Shown here one piece after another: positions 23,506 through 32,256 of a stretch of 64,000 bases of DNA. The position numbers and the translations under genes are program-made. Origin of the DNA: Nostoc edaphicum CCNP1411. GTDB taxonomy: Bacteria > Cyanobacteriota > Cyanobacteriia > Cyanobacteriales > Nostocaceae. The stretch covers positions 1,178,001 through 1,242,000 of the forward strand of contig NZ_CP054698.1 in NCBI RefSeq assembly GCF_014023275.1, given 5' to 3'. The first letter of the stretch is position 1, and every line of letters begins with the position of its first letter. A model generated the notes under the pieces. That model searched no databases. It saw only the letters and a list, made by a program, of their open reading frames with translations, and was not told the origin of the DNA.

Positions 23506-25080
23506 CTATGTCCCATGACTAATATAATGAAATCCTTTGACAAAATCTATTACCATATTTAACGAAGGCAATATATCATATTTTATTGATTCATTAGATA
23601 TATCATCATAAGTTGAAGCATTGAGAGCAGAGCGATTAATAAATCTTTTCCCAAAGTTGGGATGGTCATAGACAATCAAAGTGTGGGCGCTGGAATTAGT
23701 TAAAATTATTTGGGTTGGGGCTTTACAAAAATTTAACTTTGCGGCTACTTCAATATTTTTTTTCATCTGTTTAATTGTTGTAGCCTGACCTCTGGCTTGT
23801 TCTAAAAGAATATTTAATTGCTCTATAATCTGGGGCGATTTTAAATCTTGTTTCGCAACAACTTCACTGTTAATCATTTCCACCATAGTGGAAATATTCT
23901 TTTGGATAGATGCCGCATCTAGAAAGGGAAGAATCACAAGATAAGCAGTAGATAATAATGCTTCGTCGCTATCTACATGAAAGGTGAAAACAGTGCGACG
24001 ACGACCACTTTCGATGCTTGGGGGTTGTTTTAGTCCCCGGTATTCCTGAGCAATTTGGTAGTAAGCGCCTGCGATCGCAAAATTGGCTTCGTGTTCTAGG
24101 GCTGCATCAACGATAATCCTTATTGTTGGCGGTGTTTCGTTAAAAAAATCTCGTGACTCTGCGGAATGAAAGTTTTGAACAATGGAGCGATCGCCATTTG
24201 GGCTAAGATCAACCCATTCACAAATCATCCCTTCGGTTTTTAAACCAAACCTGGAGGTGGCATAAAGCTTTGCCCCTGTTAACGTTGCTCCTGTTAAATC
24301 AGCACCAATCCATTCCGCCCTAATTAATTTTGCTTGAGTTAAATTGGCGTGTACTAAACTCGTATTCGTTAAATTGGCATTGCTTAAATCTGCGCCAATT
24401 AAATCAGCCCCGCTCAATTTTGCACCGCTCAAATCTGCCCACCGGAGATTCGCACCGCTCAAATCTGCCCACCGGAGATTCGCGCCGCTCAAATCTGCCC
24501 CGCTCAAGTTAGCATGGCTGAGATTAGCTTGTCTGAGTTCAGTTTCTCGCAAATTTGCACCGCTCAGGTCAGAACGACTGAGGTCACTGGCGTTTAAGTT
24601 AGCCATCTCCAAGTTAGCCCCAGTCAAAGAAGCACCTCTCAAGACAGTCTCGCTCAAGTTAGCGTGGCGGAGATTGGTTTGGCGGAGTGTCGCTTCTCGC
24701 AAATCAGCACCGGTGAGGTCAGCTTCCGACAAGTCAGCGCGACTGAGATCAGCGCGAATTAACTCGGCGCGGATTAACGAGGCTCCTCTAAGTTGAGCGC
24801 GACCCAGATCGGCTCGAATCAAATTAGCAACATTGAGGCTAGCGTTGTTCAAGATGGCGCTACATAGATTCGCCCCACTTAGTCTGGCGACATTCAACTT
24901 GGCATTGCTCAAGTTAGCTTCACTCAGATTCGCGCCACTCAAGTTGACTATACTCAAATTAGCATCGCTCAGATTCACGCCACTGAGTTTTACCCCACTC
25001 AGATTAGCTTCTGGGAGGTCAACACCACTAAAGTTTAAGACTCCTGCTGCGTATTTTTCCAGTAATTCCTCTACAGTCAT
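23506..25080 (-). CDS. Pentapeptide-repeat protein with a separate C-terminal domain
   Basis: About 50 A(D/N)LSG-type pentapeptides (LSGVNLSDANLSIVNLSGAN and onward) span roughly residues 15-285 and should form a right-handed quadrilateral beta-helix. A C-terminal part of about 240 residues is not pentapeptide (DLSPNGDRSIVQNF, FNETPPTIRIIVDAALEHEA, FAIAGAYYQIAQEY, a helical coiled stretch, then a tail near HTLIVYDHPNFGKRF). I cannot name this domain. Start: ATG at 25080 (MTVEELLEKYAAGVLNFSG), which has AAGGGG about 8 nt upstream and matches the usual N-terminus of such proteins; an ATG at 25125 adds 15 residues but has no ribosome binding site. A 30-bp near-perfect tandem duplication at about 24440-24500 shows how repeats are gained. 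Divergent from tyrA. Confidence 0.85.
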   Translation of the reverse strand: MTVEELLEKYAAGVLNFSGVDLPEANLSGVKLSGVNLSDANLSIVNLSGANLSEANLSNAKLNVARLSGANLCSAILNNASLNVANLIRADLGRAQLRGASLIRAELIRADLSRADLSEADLTGADLREATLRQTNLRHANLSETVLRGASLTGANLEMANLNASDLSRSDLSGANLRETELRQANLSHANLSGADLSGANLRWADLSGANLRWADLSGAKLSGADLIGADLSNANLTNTSLVHANLTQAKLIRAEWIGADLTGATLTGAKLYATSRFGLKTEGMICEWVDLSPNGDRSIVQNFHSAESRDFFNETPPTIRIIVDAALEHEANFAIAGAYYQIAQEYRGLKQPPSIESGRRRTVFTFHVDSDEALLSTAYLVILPFLDAASIQKNISTMVEMINSEVVAKQDLKSPQIIEQLNILLEQARGQATTIKQMKKNIEVAAKLNFCKAPTQIILTNSSAHTLIVYDHPNFGKRFINRSALNASTYDDISNESIKYDILPSLNMVIDFVKGFHYISHGT

Positions 25081-25149
25081 CGATGCTACCCCTTGGATGC
25101 CAACTTTAATAGTTGGTAAAGTCATAAAAACAGAATGTCAAAATCAAAA

Positions 25150-25989
25150 ATGAATATTGGGATTTTAGGATTGGGACTGATTGGCGGATCTTTGGGCTTT
25201 GATTTGCGATCGCAAGGACATCATATCTTAGGAGTCAGTCGCCGTGAATCTACCTGTGAAAAGGCAGTTGCTCTCGGCTGTGTTGATGAAGCATCAGTTG
25301 ATCTGAGCTTGTTAGCAGCCGCAGAGGTTGTATTTATTTGTACTCCTCTAGCGCTTATTGTGCCCCAATTTGAGCAGATGATCGCTCATTTGTCTACCGC
25401 TACCATCGTCACTGATGTCGGTTCGGCGAAAGCACAGATAGTTAAGGGTATTTCTCCCCTTTGGGATAATTTTATCGGTGGTCATCCAATGGCGGGAAGA
25501 ACAGACAGTGGGATAGAAGCTGCACAGCGGCATTTATTTGTTGATAAACCTTATGTATTAACACCAATAACTACAACACCAAGTAGTGCAATTACAGTTG
25601 TAGAAGAACTTGTGCGATCGCTAGGAGCTAATATCTATTATTGTCAACCAGAGCAACATGACCGCGCTGTTAGCTGGATTTCCCATTTACCTGTAATGGT
25701 CAGTTCTTCGTTGATTGCTGCTTGTTTGAGCGAAACTGACCCCGATGTTTTGGAATTAGCCCAAAAGTTAGCTAGTTCAGGTTTTCGCGATACCAGTCGT
25801 GTGGGTGGTGGGAACCCAGAGTTGGGCGTGATGATGGCGCGGTATAATCGTCAAGCATTGCTGCGATCGCTGCAACAATATCGTCACAATCTTGATGAGT
25901 TGACTAACTTAATTGAGCAAGAAAATTGGGAAGTTTTAGAGGAAAAGTTTAAATCAAGGCAACAGGCACGACCTAATTTTGTTGAATAG
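25150..25989 (+). CDS. tyrA: Prephenate/arogenate dehydrogenase
   Basis: Oxidative decarboxylation step of tyrosine synthesis; in cyanobacteria the characterised enzyme is an NADP-dependent arogenate dehydrogenase. Rossmann motif MNIGILGLGLIGGSLGFDLR at residues 1-20, substrate-side VFICTPLALIVPQFEQM, VTDVGSAKAQIV, the catalytic-His region GGHPMAGRTDSGIEAA, and WISHLPVMVSSSLIAACL all fit. The length of about 279 residues is normal, with no ACT or chorismate mutase domain. ATG at 25150 starts the Rossmann strand directly as in homologues; an ATG at 25135 adds five residues and cannot be excluded. Divergent from the pentapeptide gene, with a gap of about 70 bp. Confidence 0.92.
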   Translation: MNIGILGLGLIGGSLGFDLRSQGHHILGVSRRESTCEKAVALGCVDEASVDLSLLAAAEVVFICTPLALIVPQFEQMIAHLSTATIVTDVGSAKAQIVKGISPLWDNFIGGHPMAGRTDSGIEAAQRHLFVDKPYVLTPITTTPSSAITVVEELVRSLGANIYYCQPEQHDRAVSWISHLPVMVSSSLIAACLSETDPDVLELAQKLASSGFRDTSRVGGGNPELGVMMARYNRQALLRSLQQYRHNLDELTNLIEQENWEVLEEKFKSRQQARPNFVE

Positions 25990-26213
25990 TAAAAACACGC
26001 CTGCCCTAGCGAATCGAATTCGCGGCGATACAGACAAAACTCACCTCCGTGGGTTTCAAATTCTTTGAGTTTGCGTAGGCAGACTTCTTTGCAAGACACT
26101 GTTCGCGTTCGTTTGTGTAGCCGCGATTTCTAATCGCCTGGTATATTTGAGATGCTCGCGTTTGATAGCTACCAAACCGATGTACCATACAGATAAATTT
26201 ACAAAAATAAACA

Positions 26214-26513
26214 ATGGTAGAACGTCCAATTAAGAAATCGGAACGTCAGGCTCAAGGAAGTACTGACAACAATTCCGAAAACTCGGATTCTGTAACCCCT
26301 ATTGAATCCAACCCCAAAAGCTCAAAACCGAGCCGCGATCGCTCATCCGGTGGAGGGAAAAAATCATCATATAAAGATGAAGTCAGGCAGCCGGTGAATC
26401 TTGCACTAGCGCGTGGCCCAAAACCCGTTAAACCTCCAGCCGCTAAAGTTAAAACAGAAGAACTTGAAACCGAATCAGAATCAGAATCTACCTCTGAGGA
26501 GTCTCAAGACTAA
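26214..26513 (+). CDS. Disordered hypothetical protein, 99 aa
   Basis: Ser/Glu/Lys-rich and lacking hydrophobic core segments (MVERPIKKSERQAQGSTDNN, SSGGGKKSSYKDEVRQPVN, ETESESESTSEESQD). A short conserved-looking centre, VNLALARGPKPVKPP, is the most ordered part. No domain is recognised. I believe similar small proteins occur in many Nostocales but cannot verify it here. The 224 bp before it are remnants of dispersed repeats (TAGCCGCGATTTCTAATCGC). Start ATG at 26214. The CRISPR leader begins about 220 bp downstream. Confidence 0.68.
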   Translation: MVERPIKKSERQAQGSTDNNSENSDSVTPIESNPKSSKPSRDRSSGGGKKSSYKDEVRQPVNLALARGPKPVKPPAAKVKTEELETESESESTSEESQD

Positions 26514-26734
26514 CATTAGAAGTGCCGCGTGTGATGTGGGAGGCTATAAAGACTGTGATTTCTGGCTCTGAAGGCAGCGATCGCGCCCCCCATCACCATT
26601 AGGTTATTGTGTAGCTTCTCACGAGTTCCTGTATGTCAATGCGCGGAAGGGTAGGTGTACAAATTCCACAGGCTCAAAAAAGTGCTTCTATCTCAACACC
26701 AGCAAGCATTTTACCCCGCTAATCTCCCAATTGT

Positions 26735-26891
26735 CATCCGCGCAACGTCTGAAATGCTTACAAAAAGTGGGTTTCAGCTTTCAACTTTTACCGACACTCT
26801 TCCCAAAGAAATTCTCTAATGCTATGATTGCTCTAGATTCGCGCAACCGTACCTTGAAAACTAAATACAGCTTGGCTTTCCGGCTTCTGCC
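26735..26891 (+). promoter_or_regulatory. CRISPR leader
   Basis: This sequence directly precedes the first repeat on the side given by the repeat's GATTGAAAC end. Features that look leader-like are a pair of similar segments (CCGCGCAAC at about 26738 and TCGCGCAACCGTACCTTG at about 26840), an inverted CTGAAA/TTTCAG pair, and ACCTTGAAAACTAAATACAG shortly before the first repeat. Similar segments flank other Nostoc-type arrays (recollection). Transcription would start here and run rightwards. Confidence 0.6.
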
Positions 26892-27810
26892 ATTGCAATT
26901 CAACAAAATCCCTATTAGGGATTGAAACCTGACGTTGCCGAAAGATTGCGAAAAGGAGAGATTGTCAAATTGCAATTCAACAAAATCCCTATTAGGGATT
27001 GAAACCCAGACTTTCTGGATTTCATCTAAATTCAACATTTTCAGATTGCAATTCAACAAAATCCCTATTAGGGATTGAAACATCGGAAATATGAAACAAC
27101 CAGCAGCTAACCGAGCTAGTCAAATTGCAATTCAACAAAATCCCTATTAGGGATTGAAACAAAAGTGACTCTCAATTTAAAAGGCATCTAAAATTTATTG
27201 CAATTCAACAAAATCCCTATTAGGGATTGAAACGAGTATGCCATCAAAATGGACGAAAGTAATGGTATTGCAATTCAACAAAATCCCTATTAGGGATTGA
27301 AACTGCTTCTACTCGGCTGTATAGAAATTTTTATTGCAAAAATTGCAATTCAACAAAATCCCTATTAGGGATTGAAACCAAAGTGGAACGATGTACTTAA
27401 AAAACAATATCTCAGATTGCAATTCAACAAAATCCCTATTAGGGATTGAAACGGTTAAGGCATCTCTACCATTGAAAGGCTGTAAAGATTGCAATTCAAC
27501 AAAATCCCTATTAGGGATTGAAACGAAAGAGAAAGAGAAGATTGAAGGTAAAAAAACTGATATTGCAATTCAACAAAATCCCTATTAGGGATTGAAACTA
27601 TTTTTAATCGCGCTCTGCTATGTTTTCGTGAGATTGCAATTCAACAAAATCCCTATTAGGGATTGAAACTTCATCTACACGCGGGATACGTGCAATTTCA
27701 GATTGCAATTCAACAAAATCCCTATTAGGGATTGAAACCAGCTTCGATTTTTATTCCCGACCTCAACGATTACATTGCAATTCAACAAAATCCCTATTAG
27801 GGATTGAAAC
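26892..27810 (+). CRISPR. CRISPR array: 13 repeats of 37 nt, 12 spacers of 32-42 nt
   Basis: The repeat begins ATTGCAATTCAACAAAATCC and ends CTATTAGGGATTGAAAC. All 13 copies look identical, including the last. Repeat starts: 26892, 26969, 27045, 27124, 27197, 27267, 27342, 27416, 27488, 27562, 27633, 27702, 27774. Spacer lengths in order: 40, 39, 42, 36, 33, 38, 37, 35, 37, 34, 32, 35. The inner palindrome AATCCCTATTAGGGATT gives the crRNA hairpin, and the ATTGAAAC end would be the 5' handle. Repeats of this ending occur with type I-D and type III systems in cyanobacteria; without cas genes in the window I do not assign a subtype. Apparent proteins across the array are artefacts. Confidence 0.97.
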
Positions 27811-27863
27811 TTAGAATTTCTTTCAGACTGTATTTCTTGGCAACAGATTGATGAAATTATTGC

Positions 27864-28727
27864 TTACTTTGATGATGGCACAGTGGGAAGAAAACTTTGC
27901 GATTTACTGAAATTCTTATTATTCAAAATGGGTTCGCAACAATTAATCAGTGGTTGATTAGCTATTGCTTCCAAGCCAACTGAATTAAGCAAAGTTGTCC
28001 AGTTTGCCAGTAAAGTCTCATTGTGGGGATTTTTATAGCGTAATTCTGCCAAACTCACAATAGCATCATACCAAACACCATTTGCAGTATAAAGCGTCGC
28101 CTTTTGTTGGGGTGTTGCTTGTTTGAGTTGTTCTGTTAATTTTGAATTTTGGTTAACCCTTTGCACCCAACCATCTGCATAATCCAGTTTCGTAGATTGT
28201 TTTTGGTCACATTGAACCCGTACTTTAAAAAACCAGTGATACATTTTTCCCACCTGCAATGAGCCTTGATTCGGGGGATAATGAACGCTAATAATACCTG
28301 GTGATTTTGGTGGTGTCAAATAAGTTCTGTATAAAGTTTGGCTTTTGTTATTAGTTTCCTCTTGCAAAACAAACTCTATATTGGCTATAGATGATGCATT
28401 ATAGGGAACAAAAAATAAGAAAGAAGGATGTTCAGCGCTTGTTAAACCCCAAACTTGAGTGATGGAAACATCTGCTTCCTTACCTTGTTTAAGAGTTTGT
28501 TGATAGGTCGGTACTAAGGCTGTTACCGTTTGATTCGCTGCATCGCATCCACGGCTTGCAGCCCCACCTCTAGAACCGGCTGCACTTCGGTCTGGTGGTG
28601 GCGGTGGTGGGATAAATTTGACTGAGGACAAATGATTATTAACTGGTAACGCCTGGAGTTGTAGAGCGTAGGATATATTACTAGTGAATGCTATCACCAA
28701 GGCTATGGTTAATTGAAGGTTTTTCAT
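27864..28727 (-). CDS. DUF928 protein, secreted
   Basis: Signal peptide MKNLQLTIALVIAFTSNISYA at residues 1-21, then a proline run (PPPPPP) and the DUF928 hallmarks: RSAAGSRGGAASRGCDAA, LTSAEHPSFLFFVPYNAS, TYLTPPKSPGIISVHYP, YHWFFKVRVQCDQ, and the tail GVWYDAIVSLAELRYKNPHN. Two Cys pairs suggest disulfides in the periplasm or outside. DUF928 genes in cyanobacteria are typically found beside CHASE2-CHAT and TPS-exoprotein genes, as here; the CHAT-CHASE2 gene is 168 bp upstream on the same strand. The function is unknown. The protein ends about 50 bp beyond the CRISPR array. Confidence 0.85.
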   Translation of the reverse strand: MKNLQLTIALVIAFTSNISYALQLQALPVNNHLSSVKFIPPPPPPDRSAAGSRGGAASRGCDAANQTVTALVPTYQQTLKQGKEADVSITQVWGLTSAEHPSFLFFVPYNASSIANIEFVLQEETNNKSQTLYRTYLTPPKSPGIISVHYPPNQGSLQVGKMYHWFFKVRVQCDQKQSTKLDYADGWVQRVNQNSKLTEQLKQATPQQKATLYTANGVWYDAIVSLAELRYKNPHNETLLANWTTLLNSVGLEAIANQPLINCCEPILNNKNFSKSQSFLPTVPSSK

Positions 28728-28895
28728 AATTCGTTGTTAAGCAAAAAGATATTTTTATGATTGTTTGATAGGTTTTATAAGAAGAATTCAGAACTCAGGA
28801 ATCAGAAAACAGGTATGAATTCTGTACGAGTAGGTGACGAATATTGGTTAAAAGCGAGTGTTTAGTGGGCGAAAAAAAATTAAAATATTCTCACC

Positions 28896-31292
28896 TTAAA
28901 ACTCTATCTCTTTATGGGTAGAGTATTCTGAATTCTGTATTCTGTATTCTGACTCCTGTTTTATAACAGCTAAGAAGATAACAGCACTACCTCCTAAAGC
29001 GATCGCCGCAGGTACAAAGGGAAGCCAATAACTGTATAGTATTAATAATATCAGGCAAGAACTGTATAAACTCAGGAATGCCACCCCCATTGCCAAGGCT
29101 AAATAAGCGAGTTGTCGCAGATAAGCTGCAAGCAAACCTCCCGTAATCGCCCAACCCCAAAGCCAAATCACTTCACCCCATACATCCCAAGTCGATAAAA
29201 GAGGCCGCCCATCTAAAACCGCACTCAATAACTGACTTACCATCTGTGCTTGTAAAAAAACTCCTGCTATTTCCTGTGGTTTGCCTTGAGAGGAAGCGTA
29301 GGGAGTGAATGAATAATCACGAAAACTTTCGGCTGTTGTACCAATTAAAACTATCCGGTCTTTGACTGCATCGGCTTTGAGTTTACCAGCCAATGCTTCT
29401 TGTAGGGTAATACGAGGTGCGATCGCTTCTAAGTTTACAAAAGAGCGATAATTGAGTAAAATTTGGTGTCCCAATGCGTCAATACCTTGGTAGCCTCCGG
29501 TATGAGCCTCAATTGGTTTTAAAGTCAGCTTACCTAATTGCCAAGCACCATCAGGGCTAAATTGTAGCTTAATTCCCTTAGCATATAAATAACGTAATGT
29601 CAACTGCACATTTAAGGCATAAGGTGCAGTACAGGGAGATGAGGGAGGGGGAGTTAACGCCAACAGATGCCGCCGCACCACATTATCAGCATCGATGACG
29701 ATATCACTAAAGCCGAGAGCGTCGGGAGAAATTTCTGGTGGTGGTTTGATGCCTGGTTTGGTAGTTTGGGGGTTACTAACTTGACATACTGCCACAAAGC
29801 GATCGCTTTTTCTCATTCGTTCTGCCAACTTTGGATAAGCTGGCTGTACAGCATAATCTCGGTATATATCCAAACCAATCACCCGTGGTTGATATGCCTC
29901 TAATTTTGCCAATAATTTATCTAGAGCCTCATCTGATAAAGACCCTCGTCGATTGGGAGATTGGGATTGTACATCTTCTTCAGTAACCGTAATTACCAGT
30001 ATGCGAGAATCTGGTTTTTCCTGGGGACGCAGACGTAGCAGATGGTCAAACGCCATTAACTCCCATGATTGCAGTAAACCAAAATACCGTACTCCCATTA
30101 ACAATGGTGTGATAACTATGCAAGCAAGCATAACCGCAGACAAAGCTTGTCGTAGGTTGATACCTCCCCTAATTGGGGTTTTGGGTATGGATGTTATCTG
30201 CTGACTATTCTGGTTGACGTGCAATTCTCGCCACAGCAGAGGTATCGTTGCGGGATTTTGATAAATTACAGGCAACCAAGTAGCACAGGGAAATTGAGTT
30301 TCTAGTCCTTGCAACCGTTCCCGCGCTTCTCTGACTGCTATATATAAAGATTTACCACAAGCAAAAGCTTCTAAAAAATACTTCAGGAATTCTTGCGCCA
30401 CCCTATCAGGAACAGGTTCTCGCATGACGATGATTTGGGGTATATGCAAATCTGCAAACTCCCGCGCCAAACCCAAACCATCACAGGAGTTAAAAATGGC
30501 CAAATGTAAACCTCGTTCTACTGCTTTTCGCAAGCCATACTTTAATTGACTAATTGTCAAGCTTTCTGTTTGATTAATATAAATTTTCCCTTCATTACCG
30601 CTTCCATCAGTAGCACTATGTCCGGCAAAAAACAAAATCTGCCAGTCTTGTTCCCATAGTTGGTCAGTGAGGTCTTTACCTGATGGCTCGACTAGGAAGG
30701 TAGTATTGGCATGAGGTAATTCTTTCAAAAGCTGACTGTCTGTTTGGATATCAATTCCTTGACTATTACCCAAAATTGCTAAAACTTTCACCTGCGATTG
30801 AGGGGGTGAGTTGCGGCTAACTTGTTCATAACTAGGCGCACTCAAAGCGATTTCGGCTTTAGGATAACGTTCTAATAAATCCCACAAATGCCAAGGAAGT
30901 TTTTGCAATCTCAGGTCATTAGTTTGGAGGAGTACGCGGATATGGTCTTCCGGTAGCAGTTTTTCCAGCCATTTTTCGCGGATAGTCCGAAAAGTAGTGG
31001 ATGATAGCCAGCTATTTAAGTGAAATCTCAAAGTATCCGCCGCTTTTTCGCAATCTTCCAAAGAAGGAGTTTGTGTTGATTGCTTAGGAATACCAATAGG
31101 GCGACCAGTAAATTTGAGTTTACAGTAAATAGACTGCCATTGATGGTAGCAAAGGACAATTTCTGGGTCTGGTGGTAGTTCGCCACTAATTTCTACAATT
31201 GGTCGAACATTTTCATCACCAATTTGCAGCGTTACAGGAAATCCTGCCTCAAAACTGCCTGTGCCTAACTTTAAAACTACTAACTTCCCCAA
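28896..31292 (-). CDS. CHAT-CHASE2 membrane protein
   Basis: Residues 1-350: an N-terminal region followed by a CHAT peptidase domain with both dyad residues (ILFFAGHSATDG, His at about 224; FNSCDGLG, Cys at about 269). A transmembrane helix (LSAVMLACIVITPLLMGVRY, about 375-395) is followed by an extracytoplasmic CHASE2 sensor domain (LLQSWELMAFDHLLRLRP, RVIGLDIYRD, and the VLIGTTAESFRDYSFTPY-type end). Two or three C-terminal spans close the protein. CHASE2 senses unknown external signals, so ligand binding may control a caspase-like protease in the cytosol (inference). Start: TTG at 31292 with GGAG at 8 nt. The last 15-20 residues (ESEYRIQNSEYSTHKEIEF) are encoded by the dispersed TTCTGTATTCTG repeat, a repeat-derived extension. 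Confidence 0.9.
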   Translation of the reverse strand: MGKLVVLKLGTGSFEAGFPVTLQIGDENVRPIVEISGELPPDPEIVLCYHQWQSIYCKLKFTGRPIGIPKQSTQTPSLEDCEKAADTLRFHLNSWLSSTTFRTIREKWLEKLLPEDHIRVLLQTNDLRLQKLPWHLWDLLERYPKAEIALSAPSYEQVSRNSPPQSQVKVLAILGNSQGIDIQTDSQLLKELPHANTTFLVEPSGKDLTDQLWEQDWQILFFAGHSATDGSGNEGKIYINQTESLTISQLKYGLRKAVERGLHLAIFNSCDGLGLAREFADLHIPQIIVMREPVPDRVAQEFLKYFLEAFACGKSLYIAVREARERLQGLETQFPCATWLPVIYQNPATIPLLWRELHVNQNSQQITSIPKTPIRGGINLRQALSAVMLACIVITPLLMGVRYFGLLQSWELMAFDHLLRLRPQEKPDSRILVITVTEEDVQSQSPNRRGSLSDEALDKLLAKLEAYQPRVIGLDIYRDYAVQPAYPKLAERMRKSDRFVAVCQVSNPQTTKPGIKPPPEISPDALGFSDIVIDADNVVRRHLLALTPPPSSPCTAPYALNVQLTLRYLYAKGIKLQFSPDGAWQLGKLTLKPIEAHTGGYQGIDALGHQILLNYRSFVNLEAIAPRITLQEALAGKLKADAVKDRIVLIGTTAESFRDYSFTPYASSQGKPQEIAGVFLQAQMVSQLLSAVLDGRPLLSTWDVWGEVIWLWGWAITGGLLAAYLRQLAYLALAMGVAFLSLYSSCLILLILYSYWLPFVPAAIALGGSAVIFLAVIKQESEYRIQNSEYSTHKEIEF

Positions 31293-31389
31293 TGTCAGTA
31301 CTCCAGATATGGCGACGTAACTTACTTTAGTACAAGATGTTACGGTACTATATACGACTGTTATCAGGGTCTATGCAGTGAATGAGCCG

Positions 31390-32238
31390 TCAACAAGCTT
31401 CTAACCACGACTGCAAATCAGCCACACTGGTAAAATCTAACAGTGCTTCACTCAAATCTTCAAGAATAGGCAAAGGTAAACCAGAAATTAGGGAGCGCAT
31501 TTCTGGGGAAATTTCTCCAAATCGCTTCGTTAGCAGTCGCACAATTAAATTGACTGTTGCTTCTTCACGTCCTTCTTCGCGCCCTTCTTCCTTAATTTCT
31601 CGGTAAACTCGCGTTTCCTTGAGAGTTATCCCCAGCATTGTTTCCACCTCTGTTCTACTTAATTCTTCAAACTTGTACACCATGATTGTGGTGATTATCT
31701 CTATTATGGCGCGACTAGTGGGGGATGATACTTCCTGACCAGTTCTAGTTAACAAATACCTTGCTGCTTCTGGTGCTTCTTCTTCCTGTACTGTAGTTAA
31801 TACCATCAGTGCTACCCAAACAGGTAAGGTACGAATATCGCCCAATTCATCCAAATAAACTCGATGTAATTGTCCGCCATTCAGGAATGAGCGATGGGGA
31901 TTAATATCGCTTTGCTCAAGACTGCGAGATGGGTAAATTATCACTGCTTGCCAATCGCTAAATCTGTCACGGTTGCGGTAAAAATACAGTGAGGACTCAG
32001 CCAATACCCGTTCATATAGCCTTTCATCTTTTTGAAATTGGACTTCGCAGAAATACACAACTCCTGCACCTGCATTTTCCGGTGGAAGAAATACACCGTC
32101 AATTTCAAATTTGGGTTCTTTGACTGCTACTGAATCAAATCGATAGGCATTTGCATTTGTTGGCGGATTTGTCAATAATTCAAATAAAAGAGTGGGATAT
32201 TGTTGAAATAGTTTGTAAAAAATCGAGTCTCGCCGCAT
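31390..32238 (-). CDS. Rpn/PD-(D/E)XK-type nuclease, DUF2887-DUF4351
   Basis: N-terminal half: FYKLFQQYPTLLFELLTNPP, then EIDGVFLPP and VVYFCEVQFQKD, the D...E-x-Q/K core of the PD-(D/E)XK fold in the DUF2887 family. A helical middle (PEAARYLLTRTGQEV) is followed by a charged hinge with REEGREEGREE, then a C-terminal DUF4351 segment (VRLLTKRFGEISPEMRSLIS). Related Rpn proteins are recombination-promoting nucleases and are often mobile. It sits 18 bp after the TPS exoprotein and 97 bp before the CHAT-CHASE2 gene on the same strand, and looks like an intrusion into an otherwise conserved operon. Start ATG at 32238. Confidence 0.85.
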   Translation of the reverse strand: MRRDSIFYKLFQQYPTLLFELLTNPPTNANAYRFDSVAVKEPKFEIDGVFLPPENAGAGVVYFCEVQFQKDERLYERVLAESSLYFYRNRDRFSDWQAVIIYPSRSLEQSDINPHRSFLNGGQLHRVYLDELGDIRTLPVWVALMVLTTVQEEEAPEAARYLLTRTGQEVSSPTSRAIIEIITTIMVYKFEELSRTEVETMLGITLKETRVYREIKEEGREEGREEATVNLIVRLLTKRFGEISPEMRSLISGLPLPILEDLSEALLDFTSVADLQSWLEAC

Positions 32239-32256
32239 GAAAAATTCCCATTTTAC

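Noticed and set aside
24330..25153. Plus-strand frames rich in LKSAPLKSA and similar
   Set aside because: Antisense of the pentapeptide-repeat gene; periodicity explains the open frames.
26781..27588. Several short proteins containing NRDFVELQ or DCNSTKSLLGIET on both strands
   Set aside because: They are translations of CRISPR repeats and spacers, not genes.
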